Shown: positions 47,748 to 60,237 of the stretch, piece by piece
Layout: the number at the start of each line of letters is the position of its first letter
How positions within the stretch are numbered: position 1 is the first letter of the stretch
Assembly (NCBI GenBank): GCA_035222895.1
Contig: JAVYIG010002354.1
Location: 190,505-254,504, forward strand
Reading direction: 5' to 3'
DNA from: Strongylocentrotus droebachiensis
Taxonomy: Eukaryota > Echinodermata > Echinoidea > Camarodonta > Strongylocentrotidae
DNA: 64,000 nucleotides
Program-made: the position numbers and the translations under genes
The notes under the pieces: generated by a model
The model's input: the letters and a program-made list of their open reading frames with translations, nothing else
Databases searched by the model: none
Told to the model about the DNA's origin: nothing

Positions 47748-49187
47748 AACTGTAAGGATATATTAAGCCACATTCATTATTTTTTGTATATCTCGAAACT
47801 GTACATTCTTTTCCTTTCTCCCGTAGTACATAATCTTAATCTTCACCAATCTTACCACTTCAGAAAATATATTCCTAAAATTCCTAAATCCGAGTAAAGT
47901 CAATAATTGACCTGTCACATTTTTGGAATAGTCGACCATTTCATTTAATGTATACAAATTACTTATACAAATAAATATATTGACATGTAGAAGTTATAAC
48001 ATGACAATTTTATTATCAATACTTCTTTATTCGACGAAATTTAAAGTTGGATTTCACATAAAGATAAAAATACAAACATATAAATAACAAAGGTAGAACA
48101 AATCTACACAAGTAAAACAAAAAACTATAGAGGCTCATATATAAAATATGAATGACAATGTGCTACAATAAAATTTCTTACACATCATCAATAAAATAAT
48201 GTACGCTCATGAGTTCAAGGTTTTATAATGATTGTATTTAACGTCAGAAGTGATTAGGGTAGGTATGTCTGTAAATTGAGCAGTTTGTAATGAAATTGAT
48301 AATCATAATAATGGATAATTATAAAACGATTTGCTTACGGCAATATCCCATCTTCGTGTGAAGAATCTGATGATTGAAACAGTCAATACCTTTTATCTAA
48401 CTATCTTGTTCCCCAATCAAATATTGTATTCAGATTCTTTAAAAAAAAATTATGTAACAGTATAAGCTTTCATAAAACCTTGACATCATTAGCTGGACCG
48501 TCTACATTTTCAACAGAAAATAGTGTACCATTTTTCGATTATCGGTGTTTATGAATTTACTTAAGATATAAATATTTCCACATTCTGTCATTGCATTTCA
48601 GTAACCAAAATACAATATGCGGGATACAAACCATAATGCATCATCCTTCAAATAATTTTATTCATTTTTTTGTATCAAAGTCAAACTGCAAACAAATTTA
48701 TCTTTGACACTTTCTATTTCTTATATAGGAATATTTATATAAAATTCAGAGAAATTCAACAATATTTACGAATTTGATCATATAATTTCATTGAGAGAAG
48801 TGACAAAGGGAGGGCAGGTATCGAGACATAAAAAAACAAGTATAGTTGCATTTTGGAAGATTTGATAAACAGATGACGTCTTCAAACTGTCCTATATCAG
48901 AACTCTACTGACGGTAATCAAAATGTCCTTACTTTTCTAAAGGCGACATGATTTGCGATTGTAAAGTACGGGATTCCACTGGCGATTTAGGATGATTTAG
49001 TTATGAGGATGTTTACAAAACACACTTCAAAATGGTGACGTATACAGAACTTCTTGCCGTCTTTCCGTAATCAAAATTTTAAGCAAGTGAATGATTGTAA
49101 ATTGAAACATCCGTTGTACTCATATGCCCAAGGCTGTTTACATGCAATGAATGCAAACACATGGGTGTTGGTGTCCGGAGAGACAGA
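47748..49187. other. Unassigned A/T-rich DNA
   Basis: Nothing recognised. Confidence 0.45.
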
Positions 49188-49400
49188 CAGACAGAGAAAG
49201 AGAGAGGCAACGAGAAAGAGAGAGAGAGAGATACAGAGAGAGGCAACGAGAAAGAGAGAGAGAGAGATACAGAGAGAAAGAGGCAACGAGAAAGAGAAAG
49301 AGAAAGATAATTATAGAGAGAGAAAGAGGCAACAAGAAAGAGAGAGAGGGAGAGTGAGAGAGGCAACGACAAAGAGAAAGAGGAAGAGATAGAGAAACAG
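49188..49400. repeat. GA-rich minisatellite
   Basis: A purine-rich array has five copies of a unit beginning GGCAACGAGAAAGAGA or close variants, at about 49206, 49242, 49282, 49328 and 49362, so unit length varies from 34 to 46 bp. The Arg/Glu-rich plus-strand and Ser/Leu-rich minus-strand frames come from the repeat. GA-rich sequence continues loosely to about 49560. Confidence 0.9.
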
Positions 49401-49560
49401 ACAAGTGAGTGAGATAAAGATACAGACTGAGAAATGGATTGAGTATAATCATGAAATATTAGGGGTTAAAAGAGATAAAAGTAAAATGCGAAGAGTGAGA
49501 GAGGGACAGTGTTATAATAGGGAGAGCGGTTGGGAATGAGAGATAGAAGGAGAGAGAGAG

Positions 49561-51117
49561 GGATCTTTTACATCAAGAGATATAGAACAAACTAGAAAGA
49601 ATAGGTTTAACAAGTGTTTATTAGGCATTTGGTGTTATTTTGTTTTATCGCCCTCTGCAACTAATTGTATCTACTATAGTCTCCAAGTTTTTACATGCAA
49701 GATACTTCGCTCAGTCACGGATTGCTATGGTAACACAGAATGGCTTTAAAGCAGTGACGAATTGGAATTGTGTAGGAGGCGTGGACTTTAAAAGCATTAT
49801 TAGAAATTTCTCAGGAAAGGTGACAGATGCCTGCTTATATGGCATTCCGTTCACATCCATACATGTAGTAAACAAAAACAATCACAAATTGTTCAAAGAG
49901 TAAGAATATCAATTGTCGAAAAAGATTATATAATTGTATGAAGAGGATTATTTCTTTCAATCAGTTTGTTCCAATTCATAAATAGTTATTTCCACTTGTA
50001 AAAAATTAATTGCCTTCGAATTTTACCTATTCAAGAGTTATATTGATTTAATTTCAATTGGAAGATACTAATTGAGATAGAATACTCCAGGCAGTATTGT
50101 GCCGATGCATGATTAATTGTGCCCTCTTTGCTTCTTAAAGAGAATGTTGAGTTCTGGGAAGAGGTGAAAAATAATTTGTGAGTGTTATCATTGTTTTTAT
50201 GCAAGTGTGGAAGAACATCAGAATAAAAACGTTCAGTGAAAAGCATGGCTCTTCAAATGCCTTAATATTCTAAATAATTATGGCATGTAAGAGCATAAAG
50301 ATCGGGACGGATTTTTACGCCACATGTTTGTGTAGTCCCATAAACATTTTCTGTGTACAGTGCTTGTAACTTTACCAAGACTTGGCCAAATTTCTCATCA
50401 TTTTGATGATTTCAGAACCTTGTAGTACACACCAAAAATTATATGCTAGATGATCAACCTTTTTTTTGATCGATTCCCTGTTTCTTTCACAATGCAACAA
50501 TGCACCCAGAACTCAACTTCACCTTTAAAAAGACCGTATTCGGAAAACTATGCTATATTTTCAAGCTTAGGAAAATGACCTTAATTGTCGTAACAAATTA
50601 AAAGCGTATTTTTTTCTTATCGGAGCTTGCGCAGATGTCCCTTTTATTTGTATTGTACGTCTATGCTTTTACCTATGCGCGTACGCAGACAGCTTTGCTC
50701 AGATATTGACCCATGCTATGCTTTTCCAAATTTGATTTGTTATGAAAGATTAACTTTGTTTCACTAACATGAAATATCACGTAGTTTTCAAAACACCAAG
50801 CATGATTTTCTGTTTATTCTTTGAATTATATGTTTAGTGGTAGAAAGGTTCGCAAGTCTTACAAAAAAACTTGACAGAGACCACGACGAGAACGTTCCTT
50901 CCAACGCCCTTCAATTATGGCGGCAGGAGTGAGATATGAGCCGACGCCATCGAAATGTTTATTTTGCGGGGATAATGTGACTTGTTTGACAAGTGCCAAT
51001 ACATAATGCTCCTGGACAATTGGTCTTGGCTATAATTCGTTATTTATATATTCTTAATAATAATGATTAATAATTTGGTCTCATGTAGCAAGGAAGGCCA
51101 TGTCAGTGTTAATACTG
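49561..51117. other. Unassigned DNA
   Basis: A frame at 49640-49903 (87 codons) has no recognisable domain. Nothing else is recognised. Confidence 0.45.
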
Positions 51118-51118
51118 C

Positions 51119-51156
<38 letters not shown>
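51118..51156. repeat. Poly(C) plus (CT)n microsatellite
   Basis: A run of C (about 51118-51129) is followed by about 13 CT units. Confidence 0.95.
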
Positions 51157-51159
<3 letters not shown>

Positions 51160-51845
51160 ATGCAGTCACTATTTCCTCAGCATGGCCAGGCACGTATTTC
51201 ACCAGGGTCGGGAGGGACAAAGTGTAGGCAAAAATCTTGTCAGCACTGAGCAAAGACCTAACGATCTTATGAGAGTCAAAAGCCGGGATCATTATACCAA
51301 AGTGTTTCCACTAGGCTAAGGGTTAGGGTTGCAGTTGATTTCAAGGTTTGGGTTTCTTCTAGTGCAGGGTGTAGAGATAAAGTTAACCCTTCGTTTAGTT
51401 TAGGATGTGACGTATAACAGTTTGGCATGCTGTATCCCCGCCTACCCCCCCCCCCTCCCGTATTGACTCATACACTGGAGAAAGGGGTGCTTTCAAAGGA
51501 AGGGGACATGCATACGCGTATACCCTAAACACTGAGTGTGATTGGGGGCGGGGCTGTATCACAGAAAAGTGCCACGGTGACCTTGTGTTCTTCTACACAA
51601 CATATTGTTCTTGTGATGTTTTTCATACATTCCGTTGACGTTTAATCAATTATTAGAGTTAAGGAGATTTGTTTTGTATATATTGCCTTACCATTTCGAT
51701 GTCGAACATTGTCGGTCTATTTCCAATCTCCTTGAAATACACTATCATGATAGGTGATATGAGACTAACGTGGAAAACATACTTAACAAGGTGTGATACC
51801 TCCCTAGTTGTAATCTGTAAGCCACAGTATTTAGGATATCGATCG
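51157..51845. other. Unassigned DNA
   Basis: Contains a poly(C) run near 51446-51456 and no recognised gene. Confidence 0.4.
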
Positions 51846-52310
51846 TATGCAATCAATCAGCCGCCTCGTACTGCCGTTGCGAATATACAGGGGACATACT
51901 GGTAGCACATCCAGGGTGCCCTTCGTCGGCGAGAACCCCGATGGCTTGTCCAGGTCAGCTAGCAGCCTCAGGAGACAGCTAGAGCTCGGTGTTCCGAGAA
52001 ACCAGGTTCACTGCTATAGGCCTTACCAGAAAACACATTCACCTGGCTTACTCATTTAGTGTTGACAGCCAAACTAATCCATTAGGTAGATGCGAGGGCA
52101 CAAAGAATGGGATTAACAGAGTGCAGTCATTCTAACCCGTTAACATCTACTGTCCCTCTTTCAATGATCTCGGTCCTGTTTGTATGTCCAGGGGTGTGAA
52201 GGGACTTTCAAAGATTGGCAAATCTTTGATGGTATCTGACTTCAACAGCGCTTCTTCATACCTTGTACGAGAAACGCCTACACCCTGGTGGTGAACCCCT
52301 TCACGCCTCC
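51846..52310. other. GC-richer block with open frames and nested hairpins
   Basis: The first part (about 51846-52060) is richer in GC than its surroundings and is open in a plus frame (51847-52059) and a minus frame. Neither resembles a family I know. At 52190-52308, AGGGGTGTGAAGGG faces CCCCTTCACGCCT, and inside it TCAAAGATT faces AATCTTTGA across a 4-base loop (52207-52228). It could be an unrecognised repeat or an exon. I cannot decide. Confidence 0.3.
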
Positions 52311-52852
52311 CCCCTCTCACCCACCTTCTTTTTCTAGGTAAGAATATTGTTGTCTGCTGAATACCAAACGGGAAAGAAACCCCAAAGAATGCACTGTTTC
52401 CATGGTTCTTTCATAAACTGTTAAATTTATGAAATAAATGATCGAATGCAGAAGCATACCTTTAGGGTTTTCAAAGAAGTACATGTTAAATCATAAATGA
52501 GAAAATTGGCTCTGATAATAATGCATTAGTCATGTGACATTACAATAAGAATATTGCTTTTCTCCATTGGGCGTCCATTTTAACTTTTGCTTAATGCATG
52601 GTGCTTTCCTTGATTTCGGCATTCGTTTCATGTGAAACTATCTTCAAAAGTCTGTTTATAGAATAATAAAAATCAAATCACCTCAAAGTGATAATAAAAT
52701 TGAATAAAAGAGAATTTCATCAAGTTAATGTACCACCAAATTGGATTTTGTTCATCATCGATTTCTGAATATAGAATTTTAAAATCTTAGATTAGAAAAT
52801 ACGAAAAATGATGAAAACATAATCATTAATTCGGATGCTGGTATGTTATACG
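52311..52852. other. Unassigned A/T-rich DNA
   Basis: Nothing recognised. Confidence 0.4.
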
Positions 52853-53195
52853 CATATTATTACACAAAAAGACTGCAAAGAAATACAGACATAGGTGATA
52901 TGGTGATACGTGAGGGAACACTGATACAATGTATAAACCATAACATGGTTAACAGGTCCCTCTTAAAGTTTATTCTAATACATGCACACAAATTCATATA
53001 CATATCATTACACGAAAAGACTTCAAATAGATGCAGACATACATGTTATGATGAAATGTGACGGAAAATTGATACAAGCCATGCAAGATATGAACATAAA
53101 TAGGTCCTTCTTTAAGTCATTTCAAAGTCATATTCATATCATTACACCATCAGACTTCACAATGATACAGATATACATGATATAATGATGATGAT
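52853..53195. repeat. Degenerate tandem repeat, about 135-148 bp period
   Basis: Three units start at about 52853, 53001 and 53135 with CATAT(T/C)ATTACAC. The first two share AAAAGACT(G/T)CAAA, GATACAA and AGGTCC(C/T)TC. The third is partial. The paired short open frames (52843-53061, 52982-53185) show the same peptide words because of the repeat. Confidence 0.65.
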
Positions 53196-53620
53196 GGTGT
53201 GTGAGGGAAAGGGTACTCTGGAGCGACATCCCAACAGGTGCAATAAGACTACTAGAGCCATCGGCGTTGATCCATTACTGCGACCTACTTTACGTTCTGC
53301 TACTCGACCTTCCTGAAGTCCTTTCTCCGCAGCGGTGTATTCTCGACATCTTCCGGGAGAAATATGGAATCTTCTCTTAAGAGATTAGAAATTAATCTGA
53401 AAGAAATTGATTGCATCTTGGAGATGGGTGTGTCGACAGCAAAGGAGAGGATGGGGGTGGTAATTACTGAGATGGGATGGGTGTATTGTTTTGTGTGTTT
53501 TTTGTGGCAAGTGCGTTCTGAGGACGGTACTACATGTACATGCTTCGATGGGGCTTCTGCATATTAAAGTTGTGTGGTGTATGTCGTGTTTTAAGAGAGA
53601 GTTTTGGGAGAATGTTAATT

Positions 53621-53715
53621 TCATATTGTGAAAGCTTGTGGTATTGGTAGTAGTGATAGTGGTAGCGATCTTAGTAGCGGTGGAGGTAACCATGATAGTG
53701 GTAAAGATGGTAGCG
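53621..53715. repeat. Degenerate (GGTAGT)/(GTG)-type trinucleotide repeat
   Basis: Loose TGGTAG/TGATAG repeats. The Thr-rich minus-strand frame (53385-53693) is its shadow. A second, looser stretch lies near 53955-54330. Confidence 0.7.
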
Positions 53716-53723
53716 ATGGGGTC

Positions 53724-53931
53724 TGCTCGCTATTTATAATGACCGCTATTTATAAAAGACCGCTATTCATTTAGTCTCGCGTTATGGATAGCGGTCATTA
53801 TGAATAGTGAGGTAAACTAGCTATGATTTGCTCGCTAGTTATAAGGGCCACTATTCATAAAGGAGAGCTATTCATTTTAATCTGCGTTATGGACAGCGTT
53901 CCTTATAAATCATGGTCCTTATGCTGCGAGC
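53724..53931. repeat. Tandem pair of palindromic units
   Basis: Unit 1 has arms 53726-53749 and 53788-53811 (22 of 24 paired), starting CTCGCTATTTATAATGACC. Unit 2 starts 105 bp later at 53829 with the same order of words, and its arms (53830-53850 and 53913-53931) are more diverged. Each looks like a small MITE, and the pair looks like a tandem duplication of one. Confidence 0.75.
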
Positions 53932-54486
53932 TTGACTCGTAGCAATAGTCTCGTAGTGTTAATATTAGTGGTACAGTGGTAGATATAGGGGTTAAAATGG
54001 TTGAAGAAGCAAAGTGGAATCGATGTTACTTATGGTATTGGTAATGATGATTTAAATGGTTAAATTGATAGTGAATGTAGTTATATTTATTCATTAATTT
54101 GTTCATTTTATGTATTAATTATTCATTATATGTATTAATTACTTTCTTTCTTATAAACTAAATGTGGGATGAGACACCTGATCATCACGAGTGCTGTTTT
54201 TCATAGGGATTGTATTAGCTATAGCGTAGGAGTTGGTGGTAATGATGTGGGAAATGGTGTGGAATATAGATTTGCAGCTGTTGCAAGAGTGGTAGTGGTG
54301 GCATCTGGTACCGGTGGTACGTAGCCTTTTGTCGAAGAAAAAAAGCGTTGTTTCAAAAGCTTTTAAATTGTAATGCTTCACAATTTTATTTTAGATATCT
54401 TTTCACTCAACTTTATCATGAAAAAATAGGTGTTCATCAGCGGGAAAGTAGTTTTCACAATTTCTGAGAGGCAGTGAACCAATAAT
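53932..54486. other. Unassigned DNA
   Basis: Loose TGG/TAG repeats, no gene. Confidence 0.4.
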
Positions 54487-54740
54487 TGTAAATTAATAAC
54501 AATAATAATAATAATATTTAGCTTTTATATAGCGCTTAATACAAATGTCTCTAAGCGCTTTACAAATATACTATTACCCCGGTCATTGGATTCAGTGCTT
54601 GCCCACACACACTGCGTGCACGATCTCCACTCCCTGGGGAGTATTCCAGCCATTCATAGCTACTGCACACGTCGTGTCTGGTGAAAATAGTTATCTGCTA
54701 ATACCTGAAATAGCTATTGTTCGTCATAGCGCAACCGAAT
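54487..54740 (-). mobile_element. L2/CR1-like LINE or SINE 3' end
   Basis: On the minus strand the sequence runs into GTAAAGCGCTTAGAGACA, then TTAAGCGCTATATAAA and an (ATT)n tail (plus-strand AAT units at about 54497-54515). The paired words AGCGCTTA (54531-54538) and TAAGCGCT (54552-54559) form the terminal stem. A 3' hairpin with a GCGCTATATAAA word and a short-repeat tail is a familiar layout of L2/CR1-group elements and SINEs that use their machinery. The region upstream (plus 54570-54720) looks repeat-like but has no recognised coding. Confidence 0.6.
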
Positions 54741-55944
54741 GAGAGTAATAAGAGAACCAACGTTTAACTCGACGACCTTATCATTAAATCGGATTAACAT
54801 TAATACTGCATGCAATAATTTTATACAAAGGATATTGATTGATTTTAATGTTTGATGCATTATTTGAAATTTATCTTTGTATGAATTGCATTTACTTGCG
54901 CAAAATATGGTGAAGTATATACACTTTTCATTGAGTTTGATAAAGATAACGTCATGGGAGAAGAAAAAATGAGTTTGCTCTCTTTAGAAAATGAAAATTT
55001 ACATTGGCTAAGTGACATTCAGGCATGGTCTATTTAAGACAACAAGTATCCCAGGACTTGGAATGAAGTGCTTATATGATCCGGATTGCTCTGTCTTCTT
55101 GAAGATGGTTTCCATGACGACGGTTTAAGTATGTTGAGCAGCGTCGTTCCGCTTCGTGAAATAAGAAGTTCTGATAAAATACAGCGATCAGATGCATGAT
55201 ATATGCATTCAGTAATAAATATTGATATGCTATTGATGAGGGGTGTAGGGGGCACGAGTCGGATTTTGTTTTGTTTTGTTTGATTTGTTTTTCTTTGTAT
55301 AAAACAGTGAATTATCTACAAAATATATTGGCAAGAGATAAAACAAATGATTGGGAAAGCATGCATAAAGTGCATCCGTTTTTTACATATATTCAGTAAT
55401 AAAAAATACACCATTATTTCACCAAAATATATGCAGCCAGTCAATGGTAAACTTATTATTTACCCTTTTCAAAATTGTAGATGTCCCAAATATCTTGAAA
55501 ATAGGTTCACTGTATCATTTTAGTTTGTATAAAATTAATTATCTAATATCGTCTACCATTTACAATGACATTCAGGAAAATGTAAGGGTCGATAACATGT
55601 TTCAAAAGTTATGCAAATTTTGCTTACTTTTTCCTAGCATTGGAAAGCTGCCATTTTTTCGAAATGCGTTATGATTAAAGTCGACCTTAAAAAAGGCAAA
55701 ATCATAAGAAACATATCTCACTGAGTCAACGATGCCTAAACGCCTTGCAATTAACTTGTCAATTTTTACTGGAATAGCATCGGAATTCCATGGGTTATTC
55801 AAACAATATGCAATTAGAGGAGGTACTCTCATACCTCATCTCGATTAGTATGTTATGTTACTTAACAAATACACCGAGGTTCTTGCGTTTAAAAACATGA
55901 GAATAGTGCCAAATATTTGATTGGCTATGCCGCTTTACTACGCT
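54741..55944. other. Unassigned A/T-rich DNA
   Basis: A short (GTTTT)n run lies at about 55265-55282. Frames at 55444-55674 and 55602-55832 have no domain. Confidence 0.45.
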
Positions 55945-55950
55945 GGTCAA

Positions 55951-56035
55951 AATCCCCCCCCCCTCCCTCCCCGAGTCGGAATAGGATTAAATACCCCCCC
56001 CCCCCTCTCCCTCCCCGAGTCGGAATAGGATTAAA
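55951..56035. repeat. 44-bp tandem duplication with C-runs
   Basis: A C-run, then CTCCCTCCCCGAGTCGG and AATAGGATTAAA, occurs twice. The unique part GAGTCGGAATAGGATTAAA is identical at 55973-55991 and 56017-56035. Confidence 0.95.
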
Positions 56036-57384
56036 CTGTATGTCGATGAGAGCATTCTACAACGAACTCAATTCTGTGCAAATTATGCAATGGAATTTTT
56101 TAAAATCTAAATCTTATATTCTGAAACATGACGTAACAACTTGCATAATTCAGAATTGTTCTGGTAAGTGAAGATTTTCTAAACATTTTTTCCTTTCCAT
56201 TCCTCCTTTTATCCTTTCCCTCTCCATCAACAGCCCGATTTATAACTAGCGGTCACATTTTTGCGGCTGAAATATAAAAAGTATTCCCATACAGTCACAT
56301 ATTAGCGCACATCAAATGAAATGATAAGAATTTTTCCTTTCTAAAATTTCAATTATTCTAATTTCCCTGAAGTTTTGGGGGCTTTTTTGCGCGTGTGAAA
56401 CCTCAACGATCCATATTAGATTGCGGCTTCAATAACCTGGAGCTATTTGTCCCTCACGAGAGACCAGCACAAATCATATATCTAAAAGAGATGCGGTTTA
56501 GATGTCCTTGAATGGGCAGTATGTATTCCTAATCAGTTTTAAGAGGAAATTAAGGATAACCCTGGCAAGAAACAGGATGAAAGCTTATATAGAGGTTAAT
56601 CATAGAGCGAGTTGAATAGAGACATCTGAGTATATCCGGCAATTAAATTATCGTAAACAAGTACGACAGGAATCAAATCACTTTCAGACCTCAAATGCTC
56701 TTAGCGTATCAATAAGTAGAAATATTATAAATATGAAGAAAACAAATTTGAAAAATGTATGGAAACGGTTAAATTCTTTAAATAAGTTCATATATTATCA
56801 ACTCTACTTTAAGTTAGATTAAATAGTTAGAAAATGAACAATGGTAATTCATATACAATATTTTGTGTTGATGATTTACTTACTACTTGTGTACTGCACA
56901 CGTTTGAAAGCTGTCTCAAAAACATCCATGGATTTTGATTAAGCATTTCATTAATCTGTTTCTTGATCAAGTTGGTTGGGAATCGGGAAATAAAAAAGTA
57001 ATCGAAATAAAAATTCATCTCATCAATCATTAATGACATCAATGCTAACTGTCCGAGTTTCTTGCATTAGAATCGTGGGCGGGTTTTCTGATTATTCATC
57101 TTTACCCCCATATGGAATAGTTTCTTGCTCTAGAAACTGCCATTTCTGATCAACTTTACCTTATATTTAATGCTGAAAACTCGTATTCGTTCTCCCCCAC
57201 TCCAGATCTATCAACCTGCTTATGACTAATCGAATAGCAACAAATAAGTATAAAATTAAGAGGGTGTTTAAAGCAGTTTTTTAATCTAAACTTATTAGAC
57301 AAACGAAAATAAAACAGCAATAGTCAGCGGCTAGCAGGCATATTGCTTCATCATTATACATCCTCACCAATTCAAGAAGTACTG
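56036..57384. other. Unassigned A/T-rich DNA
   Basis: Nothing recognised. Confidence 0.45.
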
Positions 57385-57477
57385 TTTTTTTTTTTTTTTT
57401 TTGTATGGTCAGGTAAGTTGTTTTCTCTTCTTTTTTTTCTTTTTTTCTTTTTTTTTTTTGGGGGGGGAGGGGGGGTT
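57385..57477. repeat. Poly(T), T/C and G-run tract
   Basis: An 18-base T-run (57385-57402), a T-rich block to about 57459 and then a G-run to about 57476. Confidence 0.9.
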
Positions 57478-58342
57478 GGAAGATTTGTAACACCAGCTGT
57501 TATATCTGTAACTCAAAACAAACAAACAAAACTGCGTGTATCATAAACGAGTTGATAACAAAAGTGATCAATGTGGGCTTCATAAACAAAATTATTCTCG
57601 AGATGAGTTCCTGATTGTTTGTTTTTTTAAAGATGAAGAAGAAAAACAATTTTACTTCATCTTGTTTTAAACAATGTCAATACATATTTCAAGTTATCAG
57701 CCTGGGGCCTTTTATTATGGATTCTTTTACTTCAACGGAATTTGTTTCATTGTGTTGTCCTTGATGTCGTTTTTTTTCTTCTTCAAATGATCAAACGCTT
57801 AGAGCCTTTTTAATTAACATATTACAAGGAGGTCGGGTTGAAATGGAAACGAAAAACAGAAAAATAAATGATGTCGTCGTCTCTTTGAAATGCACGTTAT
57901 ACAAGATAATGAAAAACAACCCAAGGGTGATTCCTCAAATTCGCAAACTATCCAACGTATGAAAATTGGACTTATGCAAAGTTAGTCGAAGATCATAAAA
58001 AGGAGGAAAAAATCGTAATATGCGAGGGAAAAAAAAGGTGTAACATTTGATTAAAAGTGTACAGCCTTCATTGCAATTTTTGTAAAGTTACACCTTATTT
58101 GTTTGGTTTCGGTGTGTGTATACGGATATTTAAGTCACATTTTAAAAATTCTTATCGTAAAACTCTGCGACTAAAATCATAATCTATAGTATTTTACAAG
58201 GGGTATAAAAAATCCCCTAGCTTTCACGAGCGTTGCCCCATTACAAAATGCGTAGGGGGATTGTGCATTAATATTTTAATTGGATCTAAGTATTTTTTAA
58301 AATAGAAATGTCTGTCCTTCCCTGCTTGTTTTTTTTGCACGT
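57478..58342. other. Unassigned A/T-rich DNA
   Basis: Nothing recognised. Confidence 0.4.
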
Positions 58343-58362
58343 AAAAAAAAAAAAAAAAAAAA
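58343..58362. repeat. Poly(A) run
   Basis: A run of 20 A residues. I could not identify a retroelement ending in it. Confidence 0.9.
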
Positions 58363-59966
58363 CAGATTATGGCGAGGAGATTGCAAATGAAAACGGTGCA
58401 CACCTACACAGTCGGGAGGGGGGCAAGGGTAGGAGTGATGAAACTTAAATGAAAACATGAACATGAACAACAATGCAAAGCCAGGAAAAATAAGCTCATG
58501 CTCAGTCGCGTAGATACAGGGGGCACAGGGATACATGCCATTCCCCCACCAAAAAGAAGGTTAAAAGGGAGGAAAGAGAGGAAAAGCAAGGGAGAGGGAG
58601 TAAAGGACCGCTATCTACTTCTACCCTATATTTCACAACTCTCTTAATCTGCTGTTTTTTATCAACCTACTTTATCAACACAGTAAGTCCTGTGCCCCCA
58701 CCCCCTCACTATGTCACTCCCCCCCCCCCCCTATTACTGGACCCTCGTGGCCATGTCACACCCCTTCATATACCATCCCCTATGTACACAGTCAATCCCA
58801 TAAATATATACAAATTGTGGAACAGCACGTAAGCATGGCACTTCATGGTTGATCATTATTACGGGATAATAATTGAAGTGTCCTAAATCACATCCTAAAG
58901 TTCATGCAATTCTTCAATGTCAAGATCGATCATGATCCTGTTTCCGAGTTTCAAATCCAAGTTGAAAACGGCTCTACACGAAGAAAAAAATCAACTCCCT
59001 CATGAAAAACATACCCTTCCATTACTGTGGCAACGCTAATGTACTTGCAACATTCCATTAACCAATAGCATTTCATATTCATCTTTTGGTGACTTTGAAA
59101 CTGACTGAAAGTCCTAAAATTGGCAAAACGAGTTCAATTTTCCTGATTTAATATTTTTTATAACATATTGACAACTTGGAATTTTTTTTCTTCATTTCGT
59201 AACTTTGATTCACATCAGTTAATTTAACGTTATTCAGATAAGAAATAGTTGGTGTTAATGTGAGAACCGAGGCAAAGCTGATTCATACAGAATTTTTGAA
59301 AATTCTGTAAAGCTTTGAGCTATAAGACAGAAAAATGCATTATACATTTACAGACATTCGTTCTGATTTGTACTTGTAAATGAAATTCCTTTGTGTCATG
59401 GTGCCAAACACTGTGGCATTATTACATTAAGGTTAAACGATCGCGATGTTAGTAAAATTACGGTGTTTGGACCTTGTCAAACGCAATGTTTAATACATTA
59501 ACAAACAATCAAATTTGGGGATATTATAGTAATATGGGGTAGCCTATTTAACATTCGTTATTATTGTGATTAAATTTGGCTTTTACCATCACGATGACTC
59601 GGTCATAATTTTAACCAGGGAGTTGAGATGGGGCACATAACTGCACACGTTGAGTATATCTGTATAGCTTTTATTGACGTAAGTATTTAGAAAGATATGA
59701 ATGTTCATTAGAAGTAGTATTATTGAACAGTATACAGTTTCCTGTACTTTTTTTGCGGTAAAATAGCAGGAAATAATGCTCAAGGCTTTTCTTTCGGATG
59801 GATTCAATTTCAATTATTATTCTAAAATCGTAAAACATCTTGCACTATAACCCATTGTATTATGGGTCGAAGTGTACTCTCCTTTAACTTTTTTTGAATG
59901 TTTTTTGTCCGCCATCGGTTACTTAAGGTTATTTTTTATTTAAGATTAAATAGAAACATTCTAGGT
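58363..59966. other. Unassigned DNA
   Basis: Contains a C-run near 58718-58731. No recognised feature otherwise. Confidence 0.45.
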
Positions 59967-60199
59967 CATCCACATGATCTTCTTTTAACAAAATTGAGAT
60001 ATTTTGTATAATTCCGGCGTGGTATTTAAATGTCTCATATCTTACTTAACTGGCAGATTGCAATGTGTGCCATAAACGAGGGTGTTTTACATGACTTCCC
60101 CCAGTGTATTCAGGAGTGCCTCAGAGCTCGATTTTGGGCCCCTATTTTGTGCATGTACGTATATGACATCTACCTTATCTTGTCACACCCCCCCCCCCT

Positions 60200-60237
<38 letters not shown>

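Noticed and set aside
49054..49392. Arg/Glu-rich 112-codon frame resembling a charged coiled coil
   Set aside because: It is a translation of the GA-rich minisatellite. The opposite strand gives Ser/Leu repeats of similar length.
59589..59813. Minus-strand 74-codon frame upstream of the LINE pseudogene
   Set aside because: No reverse-transcriptase motif is visible, and it lies on the opposite strand from the LINE.
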